Shown here in pieces: positions 1-6,720 of a stretch of 60,992 nucleotides of DNA; position 1 is the first letter of the stretch; each line of letters starts with the position of its first letter. The stretch comes from Candidatus Cacconaster stercorequi (GTDB lineage Bacteria; Bacillota; Clostridia; Oscillospirales; Oscillospiraceae), in assembly GCA_018064925.1 (NCBI GenBank), contig JAGHUH010000014.1:1-60992 (forward strand), in the 5' to 3' direction. Under the pieces are notes generated by a model. The model searched no databases. It had not been told where the DNA came from and saw only the letters and a list, made by a program, of their open reading frames with translations. Both the position numbers and the translations under genes were made by a program.

Positions 1-1
1 G

Positions 2-67
2 TTTTTGATTCTTTTTTTCTGCTGGGCTCTCTGGAAAATTGTTATGGGGGTGTTTTATCATGGCTGA
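2..67 (+). CDS. C-terminal tail of a membrane protein (partial)
   Basis: An open frame enters from the left edge and stops at the TGA at 65-67. The visible 21 residues are hydrophobic (FLILFFCWALW) and end with a short tail containing Lys and His. This looks like a C-terminal membrane anchor. In filamentous phages the minor coat/adsorption protein has such a tail and lies upstream of the pI/Zot gene, so that is the likely identity, by position only. The stop overlaps the start of the next gene by 8 bases, as in compact phage operons. Confidence 0.4.
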   Translation, partial: FLILFFCWALWKIVMGVFYHG

Positions 68-239
68 GGTCGTTGCTCAATTTTTCTCGATCATTGGCCC
101 GAATGTTGTTCTTCCTACCAATATGCAGGAGCTGATTCCTTATCTTTTGACGGTTTTTATTGGCGTTGTTACTTTCGTCTGTACTATTAAGTTGATTGGT
201 ACGATTGCTTCTGCTCTGATTAACTGGAGACGCTTTTAA
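60..239 (+). CDS. Small single-span membrane protein, putative inovirus virion protein
   Basis: The predicted product is 59 residues, starting at the ATG at 60 behind a G-rich ribosome site (GGGGG at 46-50). A longer start at 39 would put the ribosome site inside the gene. The sequence has an amphipathic N-terminal part (MAEVVAQFF), one strong hydrophobic segment around residues 30-52 and a basic end (NWRRF). That plan matches small coat or cap proteins of filamentous phages, but no specific family can be named. Its stop codon shares one base with the start of the Zot gene, so the two are probably translationally coupled. Confidence 0.6.
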   Translation: MAEVVAQFFSIIGPNVVLPTNMQELIPYLLTVFIGVVTFVCTIKLIGTIASALINWRRF

Positions 240-1135
240 TGTGGATTCTTGTCGGTATTGTTTTGGCTGTTTGCCTTTTTTCATTTCCAACTTTTCGTTG
301 TGCTGTTTTTCATCCGGTGAAGATGTTCCGGTATGGTCCCGTCGATCTGATCAAGTATCTTCGCTATGAACGGTGGAATGAGTGTCAAACTGGTGAGCTG
401 GTGGCCTATGTTGGCTTGTTTGGTAAGGGGAAGACTCTTTCTGCCGTACATAAGGTGGTTGGGATGTATCATCAGTATAACGGTAAAATGATCTGGGATA
501 AGGATCGTGAAATGTGGGTCGAACAGCGCGTAAAGGTGTTAAGCAATGTTGCTTTACAGATACCCTATGATGATTTTGTTAGCTTGCAGCAGGTTGTCCA
601 TTGTGCCGAAAAAAATGGTGAATATGATAAGGAACATGATACCTTGACCGTTACTCTTGTGTTGGGTGATGAATTCAGTGTTCAGATGAATAGTCGAAAC
701 TTTAAAAGCAATATTGATCCTTTATTTTTGAATACTTTACTTACTTGTCGGCACTATCACATTTCTTTATATTACACTGCCCAGCGTTTTGGTCATGTGG
801 ATGCGTTATTACGCCAGGTAACTAGTTATGTGGTGGATTGTGATAAACTTTGGCGTTTTCAGCGGCAGAAGCTGTATGATGCTTGGGATATGGAAAATGC
901 AAGTAATCCGCAGTTGCTTACACCGATTGCCCGTAAATGCTGGTTTGTGACTGATCAGGATTATGCAGCTTATAATACCTTGGCTTGTGTCGGTAATCTC
1001 CAGAAGTCTTTTAAGGAAGGTGATATGCTTTCAGAAGATGAGATTTTGTCACTTCGCCGGAATGATCAGCAGCCTTCCATGGAAGGCGTGGTAAAACCTT
1101 CTCGTCGTTGGCGTAAAAGTCAGAAGAAGAAATGA
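239..1135 (+). CDS. Zot-like inovirus assembly ATPase (pI)
   Basis: This 298-residue protein belongs to the Zot/pI family, the motor that extrudes filamentous phage through the host membrane. Walker A (GLFGKGKT) is at about residues 59-66 and Walker B (VTLVLGDEF) at about 137-145. One membrane segment lies at residues 2-25, followed by several basic residues, which predicts the ATPase domain in the cytoplasm. In phage Ff pI and in the CTX phage Zot protein the membrane segment is C-terminal to the ATPase; an N-terminal anchor is a different arrangement. The last 30 residues are strongly basic. The gene overlaps its predecessor by one base. Confidence 0.85.
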   Translation: MWILVGIVLAVCLFSFPTFRCAVFHPVKMFRYGPVDLIKYLRYERWNECQTGELVAYVGLFGKGKTLSAVHKVVGMYHQYNGKMIWDKDREMWVEQRVKVLSNVALQIPYDDFVSLQQVVHCAEKNGEYDKEHDTLTVTLVLGDEFSVQMNSRNFKSNIDPLFLNTLLTCRHYHISLYYTAQRFGHVDALLRQVTSYVVDCDKLWRFQRQKLYDAWDMENASNPQLLTPIARKCWFVTDQDYAAYNTLACVGNLQKSFKEGDMLSEDEILSLRRNDQQPSMEGVVKPSRRWRKSQKKK

Positions 1136-1140
1136 AAATA

Positions 1141-1176
1141 GAGGGGCCCCGCAAGGCTTTAGCCGCGGGGCCCCTC
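1141..1176 (+). other. Perfect GC hairpin between zot and transposase
   Basis: Two 12-base arms (1141-1152 and 1165-1176) are perfect reverse complements, and the loop has a further 4-bp stem (GGCT/AGCC). There is no T-run behind it, so it is not a typical intrinsic terminator. It starts 5 bases after the Zot stop. It could end or stabilise the phage transcript, or act as a single-strand origin or packaging hairpin. Confidence 0.7.
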
Positions 1177-1180
1177 TCCC

Positions 1181-1194
1181 TATACTTAAGTATA
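1181..1194. repeat. 14-bp perfect palindrome
   Basis: TATACTTAAGTATA reads the same on both strands and lies 4 bases after the GC hairpin and about 45 bases before the transposase start. A repressor operator for the transposase, or a recombination site, are both possible. Confidence 0.5.
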
Positions 1195-1239
1195 CTGTTT
1201 AAGATCAGAAACTTTGATCCAAAATTTTGGAGGGCTATG

Positions 1240-2241
1240 ATGAAAAAACAGCATTATATGACTCGTGATGAACGATTCCAGTTGGAAGCAATGTATCGGA
1301 ATAAGATTCCTGTTGCTGATATTGCCCGGCAGTTAGGTTTCTGTCGGCAGACGATTTACAATGAGCTTCGGCGTGGTTTTTATATACATACTTGTGATTT
1401 ATATGATGAAGTCCGCTATTCGGCTGATAAGGCCCAGCAGATTCATGACTATAATCAGACTTCTAAAGGCCGACCGTTGAAGATTGGTTGTGATCATGAT
1501 TATGCTGATTTTCTTGAACGCAAGATCTTAACGGATCGTTTTTCTCCTGCGGCCGCTCTCGCTGCTGCCAGATCTGCCGGGTTTAAAACTTCCATTTGCG
1601 TTTCTACTTTGTACAGTTATATATCAAAGTATGTTTTTCTTCACCTTACCAATAAAGATTTATGGTATAAACCAAAACGAAAAAAGTCGGTGCATCCTGT
1701 GCAGCGTATTGCTCATCCGAAACTCCCGTCTATTTCTGATCGCCCAGAGTGGATTAATAGCCGCTCTGAGCTTGGGCATTGGGAAATGGATTTGATTGTG
1801 GGTAAGTCCGGCTCCCGTCCGGTGCTTCTTACTTTAACTGAGCGTTGCAGCCGTCAGGAGCTGATCTTTAAGCTTCCAGATCGCCGGGCTTCTACGATCC
1901 GTGGCGTCTTTGATAAGCTGGAGCGTCGGATCCCCGACTTCCGGCAGCGTTTCCGGAGTATCACTACCGATAATGGTTCTGAGTTCCTGCAGTATGAGCA
2001 GCTCCGGCAGTCCATTTATGGTGGTACACGGTTCCAGATCTATTATTGCCATAGCTATGCTGCATGGGAGAAAGGTACCAATGAGAACCACAACCGGATG
2101 ATCCGGCGTTGGTTCCCGAAAGGTACCGATTTCAGCCGCGTTAGTCAGAAGCGCATTGCTGCCGTTGAACACTGGATGAATCACTATCCGCGCAGGATCC
2201 TTAGTTGGTGCTGCCCTGCTGACTTTGCGCTGGTGGTCTGA
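1240..2241 (+). CDS. IS30-family transposase (DDE)
   Basis: The start is the ATG at 1240, six bases after GGAGG at 1229-1233; an ATG at 1237 is too close. The product has 333 residues. Residues 7-46 form the IS30 helix-turn-helix (MTRDERFQLEAMY...RQTIYNELRRG). The RNase-H-fold catalytic triad is visible: D184 in GHWEMDL, D244 in TTDNGSEF and E282 in GTNENHN. All three are intact, so the enzyme is probably active. The D-E spacing is 37 residues against about 33 in typical IS30 members. Base composition matches the zot gene, and no terminal inverted repeats were found at the edges of this gene. It therefore looks like part of the phage, possibly its integration enzyme, rather than a later insertion. 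Confidence 0.9.
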   Translation: MKKQHYMTRDERFQLEAMYRNKIPVADIARQLGFCRQTIYNELRRGFYIHTCDLYDEVRYSADKAQQIHDYNQTSKGRPLKIGCDHDYADFLERKILTDRFSPAAALAAARSAGFKTSICVSTLYSYISKYVFLHLTNKDLWYKPKRKKSVHPVQRIAHPKLPSISDRPEWINSRSELGHWEMDLIVGKSGSRPVLLTLTERCSRQELIFKLPDRRASTIRGVFDKLERRIPDFRQRFRSITTDNGSEFLQYEQLRQSIYGGTRFQIYYCHSYAAWEKGTNENHNRMIRRWFPKGTDFSRVSQKRIAAVEHWMNHYPRRILSWCCPADFALVV

Positions 2242-2500
2242 TTTTTCTTTCTTTGAAAGATCGTACCGAAGACGAGCCGGGACAAGTCCCGGCGATGGTC
2301 TCTTTTTCTTCGGAAGGCCCATCTCTTACCGAGTATTTCTTCTTTCGGCCTGGTATCTTTGCGGCCGGTTCCACGCCGGCCGCCCTTCTCGTCCCGCCCG
2401 CAGGCGATTGTAACACAATTATTTTGCAGCAGCCAGGGATCCGGAGATCTTCTTGTGTTACAAATTTGTCGTTTTGTCCAAATTCTTCTTGACATTTGCC
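2242..2500 (+). other. Non-coding hairpin-rich stretch at the element end
   Basis: No credible gene is present. Features seen are a stem CCGGGA/TCCCGG near 2278-2293, a stem GCGGCCGG/CCGGCCGC near 2361-2383, and an 11-bp inverted repeat at 2408-2418 and 2453-2463. Clusters of hairpins are typical of filamentous-phage intergenic regions holding replication origin and packaging signal; assignment here is inference. Confidence 0.45.
2408..2463. repeat. 11-bp inverted repeat TTGTAACACAA
   Basis: TTGTAACACAA at 2408-2418 and its exact reverse complement at 2453-2463 are separated by 34 bases. It lies at the transition from phage-like to chromosomal composition and may mark the element end or a binding site. 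Confidence 0.5.
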
Positions 2501-2526
2501 CCGACTTACCGTCGGCTCTTTTTTCG
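2501..2526 (+). terminator. Intrinsic terminator of the element
   Basis: Stem CCGAC/GTCGG with loop TTACC is followed by CTCTTTTTT. It would stop rightward transcripts of the phage genes before the convergent peroxiredoxin gene. Confidence 0.6.
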
Positions 2527-2540
2527 CGGGTCTCGCCGCG

Positions 2541-3227
2541 TCATTTGTCCTCTTTCAGCTTTTTGAACGCCAGATACCATGTCAGTACTTCCACATCCTC
2601 TGGTGCATTTTCCAGTCGCTCCGTCAGCTCCTCCTGTGTCAGCGGCGCGCCCAGAATGACCTTATCACCGGGCTGCCAGTTGGCCGGGGTGCTGACAGCT
2701 TCGCTGTCATGCATCTGCAGTGAGTCCACAATGCGCAGAATTTCCTGCATATTCCGCCCCGTGCACATAGGGTAATACAGTACCGTGCGGACAATTCCCT
2801 CCGCATCAATAATAAATACGGCCCGCACCGTCTGGGTATTGGCCACCGTCTGTAGCATACCGTATTTTTTCGCCACGCTCATGCTGATGTCCGCGATCAC
2901 CGGGAACGGTATCGACACCGAGCCCTGCCCATTCAGGTCGATGCTCTCGATGCTTTTCAGCCACGCCAAATGGGAATGCAGCGAGTCAATAGACAGACCC
3001 ACCAGCTGTGTGTTGCGCTTGGCAAACTCCTCTGCCAGCGATGCAAAGGCGATGAATTCCGTGGTGCATACGGGCGTAAAATCCGCCGGATGTGAAAACA
3101 GCACCACCCACTTCCCGCGGTAATCCTCCGGAAAGTTGATCTTGCCCTGTGTTGTCATTGCCCGGAAGGCCGGTGCGGGATCCCCGATCAGCGGAAATCT
3201 GCTTTCTGTATTCATCATTTCAGTCAT
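2541..3227 (-). CDS. Peroxiredoxin, 1-Cys (Prx6-like) AhpC/TSA family
   Basis: A cytoplasmic thiol peroxidase that reduces hydrogen peroxide and organic peroxides. The peroxidatic site is PVCTTEF at about residues 42-48, and the Prx6-type C-terminal half is present (YPMCTGRN, then NWQPGDKVI). The second cysteine in YPMCTGRN is not the usual residue at that position of the family and might act as a resolving or auxiliary thiol. Length (228 residues) is normal for Prx6. The start at 3227 follows AGAGGAGA; a longer start at 3254 has no ribosome site. It is transcribed alone from a promoter at 3279-3307. Confidence 0.92.
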   Translation of the reverse strand: MTEMMNTESRFPLIGDPAPAFRAMTTQGKINFPEDYRGKWVVLFSHPADFTPVCTTEFIAFASLAEEFAKRNTQLVGLSIDSLHSHLAWLKSIESIDLNGQGSVSIPFPVIADISMSVAKKYGMLQTVANTQTVRAVFIIDAEGIVRTVLYYPMCTGRNMQEILRIVDSLQMHDSEAVSTPANWQPGDKVILGAPLTQEELTERLENAPEDVEVLTWYLAFKKLKEDK

Positions 3228-3278
3228 ATCTTCTCCTCTGTAATTTCTGTACAAACCAAGGTAATTTTCTCTGCCTCC

Positions 3279-3307
3279 AGTATACTGTACCTCTGCTGAT
3301 TAGACAA
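3279..3307 (-). promoter_or_regulatory. Sigma-A promoter of the peroxiredoxin gene
   Basis: On the minus strand TTGTCT (3302-3307) and TATACT (3279-3284) are 17 bases apart. Confidence 0.65.
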
Positions 3308-3324
3308 TAACCTTTTTCTTATTT

Positions 3325-3861
3325 TCATCCCTGCGGTAAGCCGGGCAGACCCGTGATAGGATCTGTGAATATCGCCAGCTCCGGCGGGCGGTATGTCCAC
3401 ACTGCAAACGCCGCACCTACTGCCAACAATATCACAAGTCCCGCCACCTGCCAGAGCTTGCCGCCGAAGCGCTCCCGCCCCTTCAGCCAACGGCTGACGG
3501 CAAAAGCCAACAACACCGCTAATTGAAAAATCAGAATATTCACCCAGTCAATATTCCGTCCCAGCACGCCCTGATAGGTATAGAACAGTGCCGGGATGGC
3601 CGCAAGCCCCGTCAGCAACCCCATTGCTCGGGCAAATGGTACGCTGCCTTGCCGCGTCACCGCCCACTCCATCAATGACCATACGATCCACGGCACCGCC
3701 AGCAGCTTCATGTGCTCCCAGGTGGACTCGTTGACGGCGGAAAAAGCCGCCGCCACGGCATTTTGTCCCGTCCAATCATAGACAAAATGCAGCAGATTAC
3801 CCAGTACCAGCACGAAAAACAACCCGACTATCTCCACGGTGCGCCGGTTTTTCTCCGACAT
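3325..3861 (-). CDS. DUF6512-like integral membrane protein
   Basis: A 178-residue protein with about five hydrophobic segments. The early motifs LHFVYDWTGQN and FSAVNESTWEHMKLL are highly patterned and match, from memory, the DUF6512 family of Firmicutes, whose function is unknown. The start at 3861 is behind GGGAGGG with good spacing; the longer frame to 3894 runs through that site. It stands between the peroxiredoxin gene and an MBL-fold gene, all on the same strand, but gaps of about 55-100 bases argue against a tight operon. Confidence 0.7.
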   Translation of the reverse strand: MSEKNRRTVEIVGLFFVLVLGNLLHFVYDWTGQNAVAAAFSAVNESTWEHMKLLAVPWIVWSLMEWAVTRQGSVPFARAMGLLTGLAAIPALFYTYQGVLGRNIDWVNILIFQLAVLLAFAVSRWLKGRERFGGKLWQVAGLVILLAVGAAFAVWTYRPPELAIFTDPITGLPGLPQG

Positions 3862-3915
3862 AAGTATTCCCTCCCACACAAAACGATACCCCATTTTACG
3901 CGGGAGGGAAAGCTT

Positions 3916-4530
3916 TTATTCCGGATACCGGGGCACCACCACGCCGGCGGCAAAGTCCTCCGGCGAAAAGCTGCTGCCCTTCAGTCGATACACTTCCTCT
4001 TGCGGGAACAGACGCAGAAATTCATCTGCCCCTGCCACATTTTTGAGGCCGTACGGCTCATGGCGATAGTGCATGGGCACAATAAGCCGCGGCTTGATCT
4101 GCTCCGCCACGGCTTTGGCGCCTGCTGCGTCGATGGTATACACGCCGCCCACGGGAATCAGCAGCACATCGCAATCATGCAGCTTTGCCGCCTGCTCCCG
4201 GGAGAGCTGATGTCCCAGATCGCCCAGATGCACCACGCTTCTGTCGCCGCAGCGCAGGATATGCACGGTGTTGCCGCCTCGCAGTGCGCCCTGCTTTTCA
4301 TCGTGATAGGTCGCCATTGTTTCTACGGTGAAGGGCGATTTCCGCAGATTTAAGGGCATCATCACGCCTTCCTTGAAGTTATGATCGGCGTGCTGGTGAC
4401 TGCACAGCACCTCGTTGCCGGTTGCCTGCAGCGGCAGATAACCCCGCACACCGGTATAGGGATCCAACACAATGGCGTAGCCGTCCTCCTCGATCCGAAA
4501 ACAGGCATGGCCCAGCCAGGTAATGGTCAT
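3916..4530 (-). CDS. Metallo-beta-lactamase-fold hydrolase, UlaG-like
   Basis: A 204-residue zinc-dependent hydrolase of the small MBL-fold group related to UlaG (lactonase-like). The metal-binding motif HQHADH is at about residues 45-50, with further ligands in HLGDLGH and PMHYR. The N-terminus (MTITWLGHACFRI) is characteristic of this subgroup. The physiological substrate cannot be read from the sequence; many such proteins are annotated only as metal-dependent hydrolases. The protein is cytoplasmic, with no signal peptide. Confidence 0.85.
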   Translation of the reverse strand: MTITWLGHACFRIEEDGYAIVLDPYTGVRGYLPLQATGNEVLCSHQHADHNFKEGVMMPLNLRKSPFTVETMATYHDEKQGALRGGNTVHILRCGDRSVVHLGDLGHQLSREQAAKLHDCDVLLIPVGGVYTIDAAGAKAVAEQIKPRLIVPMHYRHEPYGLKNVAGADEFLRLFPQEEVYRLKGSSFSPEDFAAGVVVPRYPE

Positions 4531-4572
4531 AGCGTTCCTCCTTTATCCAAATCATACCCAATTCTCACAGAG

Positions 4573-4607
4573 AAAGCGGAGGGCAGACCGATGTGTCCGT
4601 CCTCCGC
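4573..4607 (-). terminator. Probable terminator of the partner-switching operon
   Basis: Arms GCGGAGG (4577-4583 region) and CCTCCGC (4601-4607) form a stem just after the STAS stop. On the minus strand it is followed by TTTCTCTG, a weak T-tract. Confidence 0.45.
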
Positions 4608-4617
4608 AGCAAAGCTC

Positions 4618-4914
4618 TTACTCAATGTTCATAATGTCGGAGAAACCGGTGACATCAAAAATCTCACGGATGTCCTCGCAAACATTCTTCACCAGCATGG
4701 TACCCTGCTTGTTCATCACCTTCTGGGTTGCCAGCATCACGCGCAGTCCGGCGGAGGAGATGTATTCCAGCTTTTCAAAGTCAAAAATCAGATCTGTTAC
4801 GCCGTTCAGACTATCGCCCAGCTCTGCCTCCAGCTGAGGCGCGGTGGTGGTATCCAGTCTGCCAGTCAACGCCACGGTCATAGTCTGCTCGTTCTTGGTT
4901 TTGATAACTTCCAT
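4618..4914 (-). CDS. STAS-domain anti-anti-sigma factor
   Basis: A 98-residue single STAS domain, the size of RsbV/SpoIIAA. The phosphorylation-loop region reads YISSAGLRV, with serines where partner-switching kinases act, and the end reads DVTGFSDIMNIE. In known systems the unphosphorylated form binds the anti-sigma kinase and frees a sigma factor or other client. It is the last gene of a four-gene operon whose first gene encodes an RsbW-like kinase. It closely resembles the N-terminal domain of the neighbouring fusion protein (YISSAGLRV and DMTGFTEMMEIE), so the two look like a duplication. Confidence 0.88.
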   Translation of the reverse strand: MEVIKTKNEQTMTVALTGRLDTTTAPQLEAELGDSLNGVTDLIFDFEKLEYISSAGLRVMLATQKVMNKQGTMLVKNVCEDIREIFDVTGFSDIMNIE

Positions 4915-4964
4915 TATTGGTAACCTCCAGTTCGGTTCTTTTCACCCGGTCAATCCGGTGCTAT

Positions 4965-6146
4965 TTAAAATGTCAGGCTGTCCACTTCATCCAGAAGCTG
5001 AACGATATGGTTTTTATAGGTCTCGATCTCCCGGCGACCCTCATCGCTCTCCAGTCCCTTGCGGCGGATACGGCGGCGCATCAGGCGGGTATAGCCCACC
5101 AGCATGGCCTTCTTCTCCACTCGAGCAATCTTTTCCGCATCATTGGTATCCAGATACAGCTGCAGCGAGCGATTCCAGAAGTAGGAAGCGGTCTCGTAGG
5201 GGATGCCCAGAAAGCTGTCCGCCACACTGTGATCCAGTTCGGAGAAACCGCGGTAAGCGTTGAACATGGATGCCAGCTCAAACACGGGATGCCCCTGGCA
5301 AAGTGTGTCCATGTCGATCAGCAGCGCCTCACCGTTCTGCACCATGACATTCTTGATGTGATAATCACCGTGCATCATGTGGTGATCCACGGGAACATCC
5401 TTCATCAGCGCCACCAGCTTATCGACCTTGTCCTCCGGCAAATAGGGCCGCAGGAATTCCGCCCAGCCGATTGCCACATCACGCATATCGGGCATATCCT
5501 CGGGCCGCACCACGGTGCCGTGAATCTTCTTCAGCAGATCAACAGACATATCAATGCACTCATCTACTCGCTCCGGCTCTGCCTTGATGATCTTGGCCAG
5601 TGATCTGGCGTTCAGCAGCTCAAACACGGAGCCGTAGCCATCGCCCACCTTTACCACATCATAGGGGATGGCTGTGGGAACACCCAACACAAAGGCACGG
5701 CGCGCCAACTCACGCTCCCGGTGGATATCGGGCAGGCTGTCGGGGTTGAGATAAACCTTGATGATGGTGTCGGGATCCAGACGATACACCTTACCATTGG
5801 CACCCTGACCGACAACCTCGCAGCCATCCACCGACAGCTTGCGGTAAGCCTTCTCGATCTCCATCATCTCGGTAAAGCCCGTCATGTCAAAGATGTCGTA
5901 CACCTCTGCGGAGGCATTGATGATTTTCAGTGTAGGAATCTCCTTGCGCAAACGAAGCACCACGCGCAGTCCGGCAGAAGAAATATACGCCAACTCTTCC
6001 AAATCCAGAATGACATTGCCGCAGGAGCTTTCGGCGCGCAACGCGCCCATCTCCGCCTCCGCCTGTGCGGCGTTGGCCGAGTCAATTCGGCCGTAGGGAC
6101 ACAGATACAGCGTGTCACCATCCTGTCTTGCTTTTACCATACTCAT
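4965..6146 (-). CDS. STAS domain fused to an aminoglycoside-phosphotransferase-like kinase
   Basis: A 393-residue fusion. Residues 1-100 are a STAS domain with YISSAGLRV. The rest is a kinase of the APH/choline-kinase fold, similar to the TIGR02172 group. Its glycine loop GQGANGKVY, an ATP-site lysine in TIIKVY, the catalytic loop HGDYHIKN and the metal-binding LIDMDT are all intact. The start at 6146 is one base after the stop of the HD gene, with AGGGAG nine bases upstream. The kinase substrate is unknown; a STAS serine, the RsbW partner or a small molecule are possible (inference). It is not expected to be an antibiotic-resistance enzyme, given its context. Confidence 0.85.
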   Translation of the reverse strand: MSMVKARQDGDTLYLCPYGRIDSANAAQAEAEMGALRAESSCGNVILDLEELAYISSAGLRVVLRLRKEIPTLKIINASAEVYDIFDMTGFTEMMEIEKAYRKLSVDGCEVVGQGANGKVYRLDPDTIIKVYLNPDSLPDIHRERELARRAFVLGVPTAIPYDVVKVGDGYGSVFELLNARSLAKIIKAEPERVDECIDMSVDLLKKIHGTVVRPEDMPDMRDVAIGWAEFLRPYLPEDKVDKLVALMKDVPVDHHMMHGDYHIKNVMVQNGEALLIDMDTLCQGHPVFELASMFNAYRGFSELDHSVADSFLGIPYETASYFWNRSLQLYLDTNDAEKIARVEKKAMLVGYTRLMRRRIRRKGLESDEGRREIETYKNHIVQLLDEVDSLTF

Positions 6147-6147
6147 G

Positions 6148-6717
6148 TTACATATCTCCCTCGCCAAATAGTTTATCCACCAACTCTGTATATTCGATAT
6201 ATGCAGCTGTATCAGAGAGTTCCTTCAGGTATTCGGCAATGGTCTTATAATACCATGCCTGCATCTTTGGATCCTTCTGGTGCAGCCCCTGCCAAATGGC
6301 ATCGCCGTGCTTGCAATATTCCCGATAAAACGAGCGGATATTGGATAGTTTGTCGCCCAACCACAGGATCTTCACATCCCGATCCTTGGTATACTGCAGC
6401 ATTAGCAAGGATTCTTCCTTGCGCTGCATCCAGGTCTCTGACCGCGGCTTGTCGGACAGCTTATCCTCGCTCTCACTCTGTACCAGTGCCGCCACACGGC
6501 CGCCAAAGCGCCGCTTCAACTCTCTGGGATCCACATCGCACTCCTCTATGGTGTCATGGAGCACACCGGCGGCGATGGTGTCCTGATTCGTTGTTACGGT
6601 AGAAATAATGGCCGCCACCTCCAGCGGATGCAGGATGTAGGGTGTGTTGGCCATCTTCCGTATCTGTCCGGCGTGTGCCTCCGTAGCAAATATAATGGCC
6701 TCTTCTACTACATTCAT
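6148..6717 (-). CDS. MESH1-like HD hydrolase, putative (p)ppGpp hydrolase
   Basis: A 189-residue stand-alone HD domain of the RelA/SpoT hydrolase type. The fold motifs are visible in order: HAGQIRK...PYILHP, the HD pair in GVLHDTIEE, SESEDK, and GDKLSNIRSF. There is no synthetase, TGS or ACT domain, so it belongs to the small alarmone hydrolase size class. Related enzymes remove pyrophosphate from (p)ppGpp; some act on other nucleotides such as NADPH. It lies 3 bases after the anti-sigma kinase gene and 1 base before the STAS-kinase fusion, so it is clearly co-translated with partner-switching proteins. Confidence 0.82.
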   Translation of the reverse strand: MNVVEEAIIFATEAHAGQIRKMANTPYILHPLEVAAIISTVTTNQDTIAAGVLHDTIEECDVDPRELKRRFGGRVAALVQSESEDKLSDKPRSETWMQRKEESLLMLQYTKDRDVKILWLGDKLSNIRSFYREYCKHGDAIWQGLHQKDPKMQAWYYKTIAEYLKELSDTAAYIEYTELVDKLFGEGDM

Positions 6718-6720
6718 CGC

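Larger units (their letters stand above)
1..2526 (+). mobile_element. Right part of an inovirus-like integrated element
   Basis: Genes at 2-2241 run in one direction, are packed with overlapping starts and stops, and are visibly richer in A/T and T-ending codons than the GC-rich chromosome after 2540. The Zot-type ATPase is the hallmark protein of filamentous phages, and the small single-span protein before it fits a coat or accessory virion protein. An IS30-type transposase follows, then a non-coding stretch with strong hairpins and a terminator at 2501-2526. The left end lies outside the window, so replication gene, coat genes and the left boundary cannot be judged. The right boundary is set at the terminator by inference. 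Confidence 0.7.

Noticed and set aside
4965-6146. Aminoglycoside resistance gene
   Set aside because: The kinase is APH-like in fold only; the STAS fusion and regulatory operon point to signalling.
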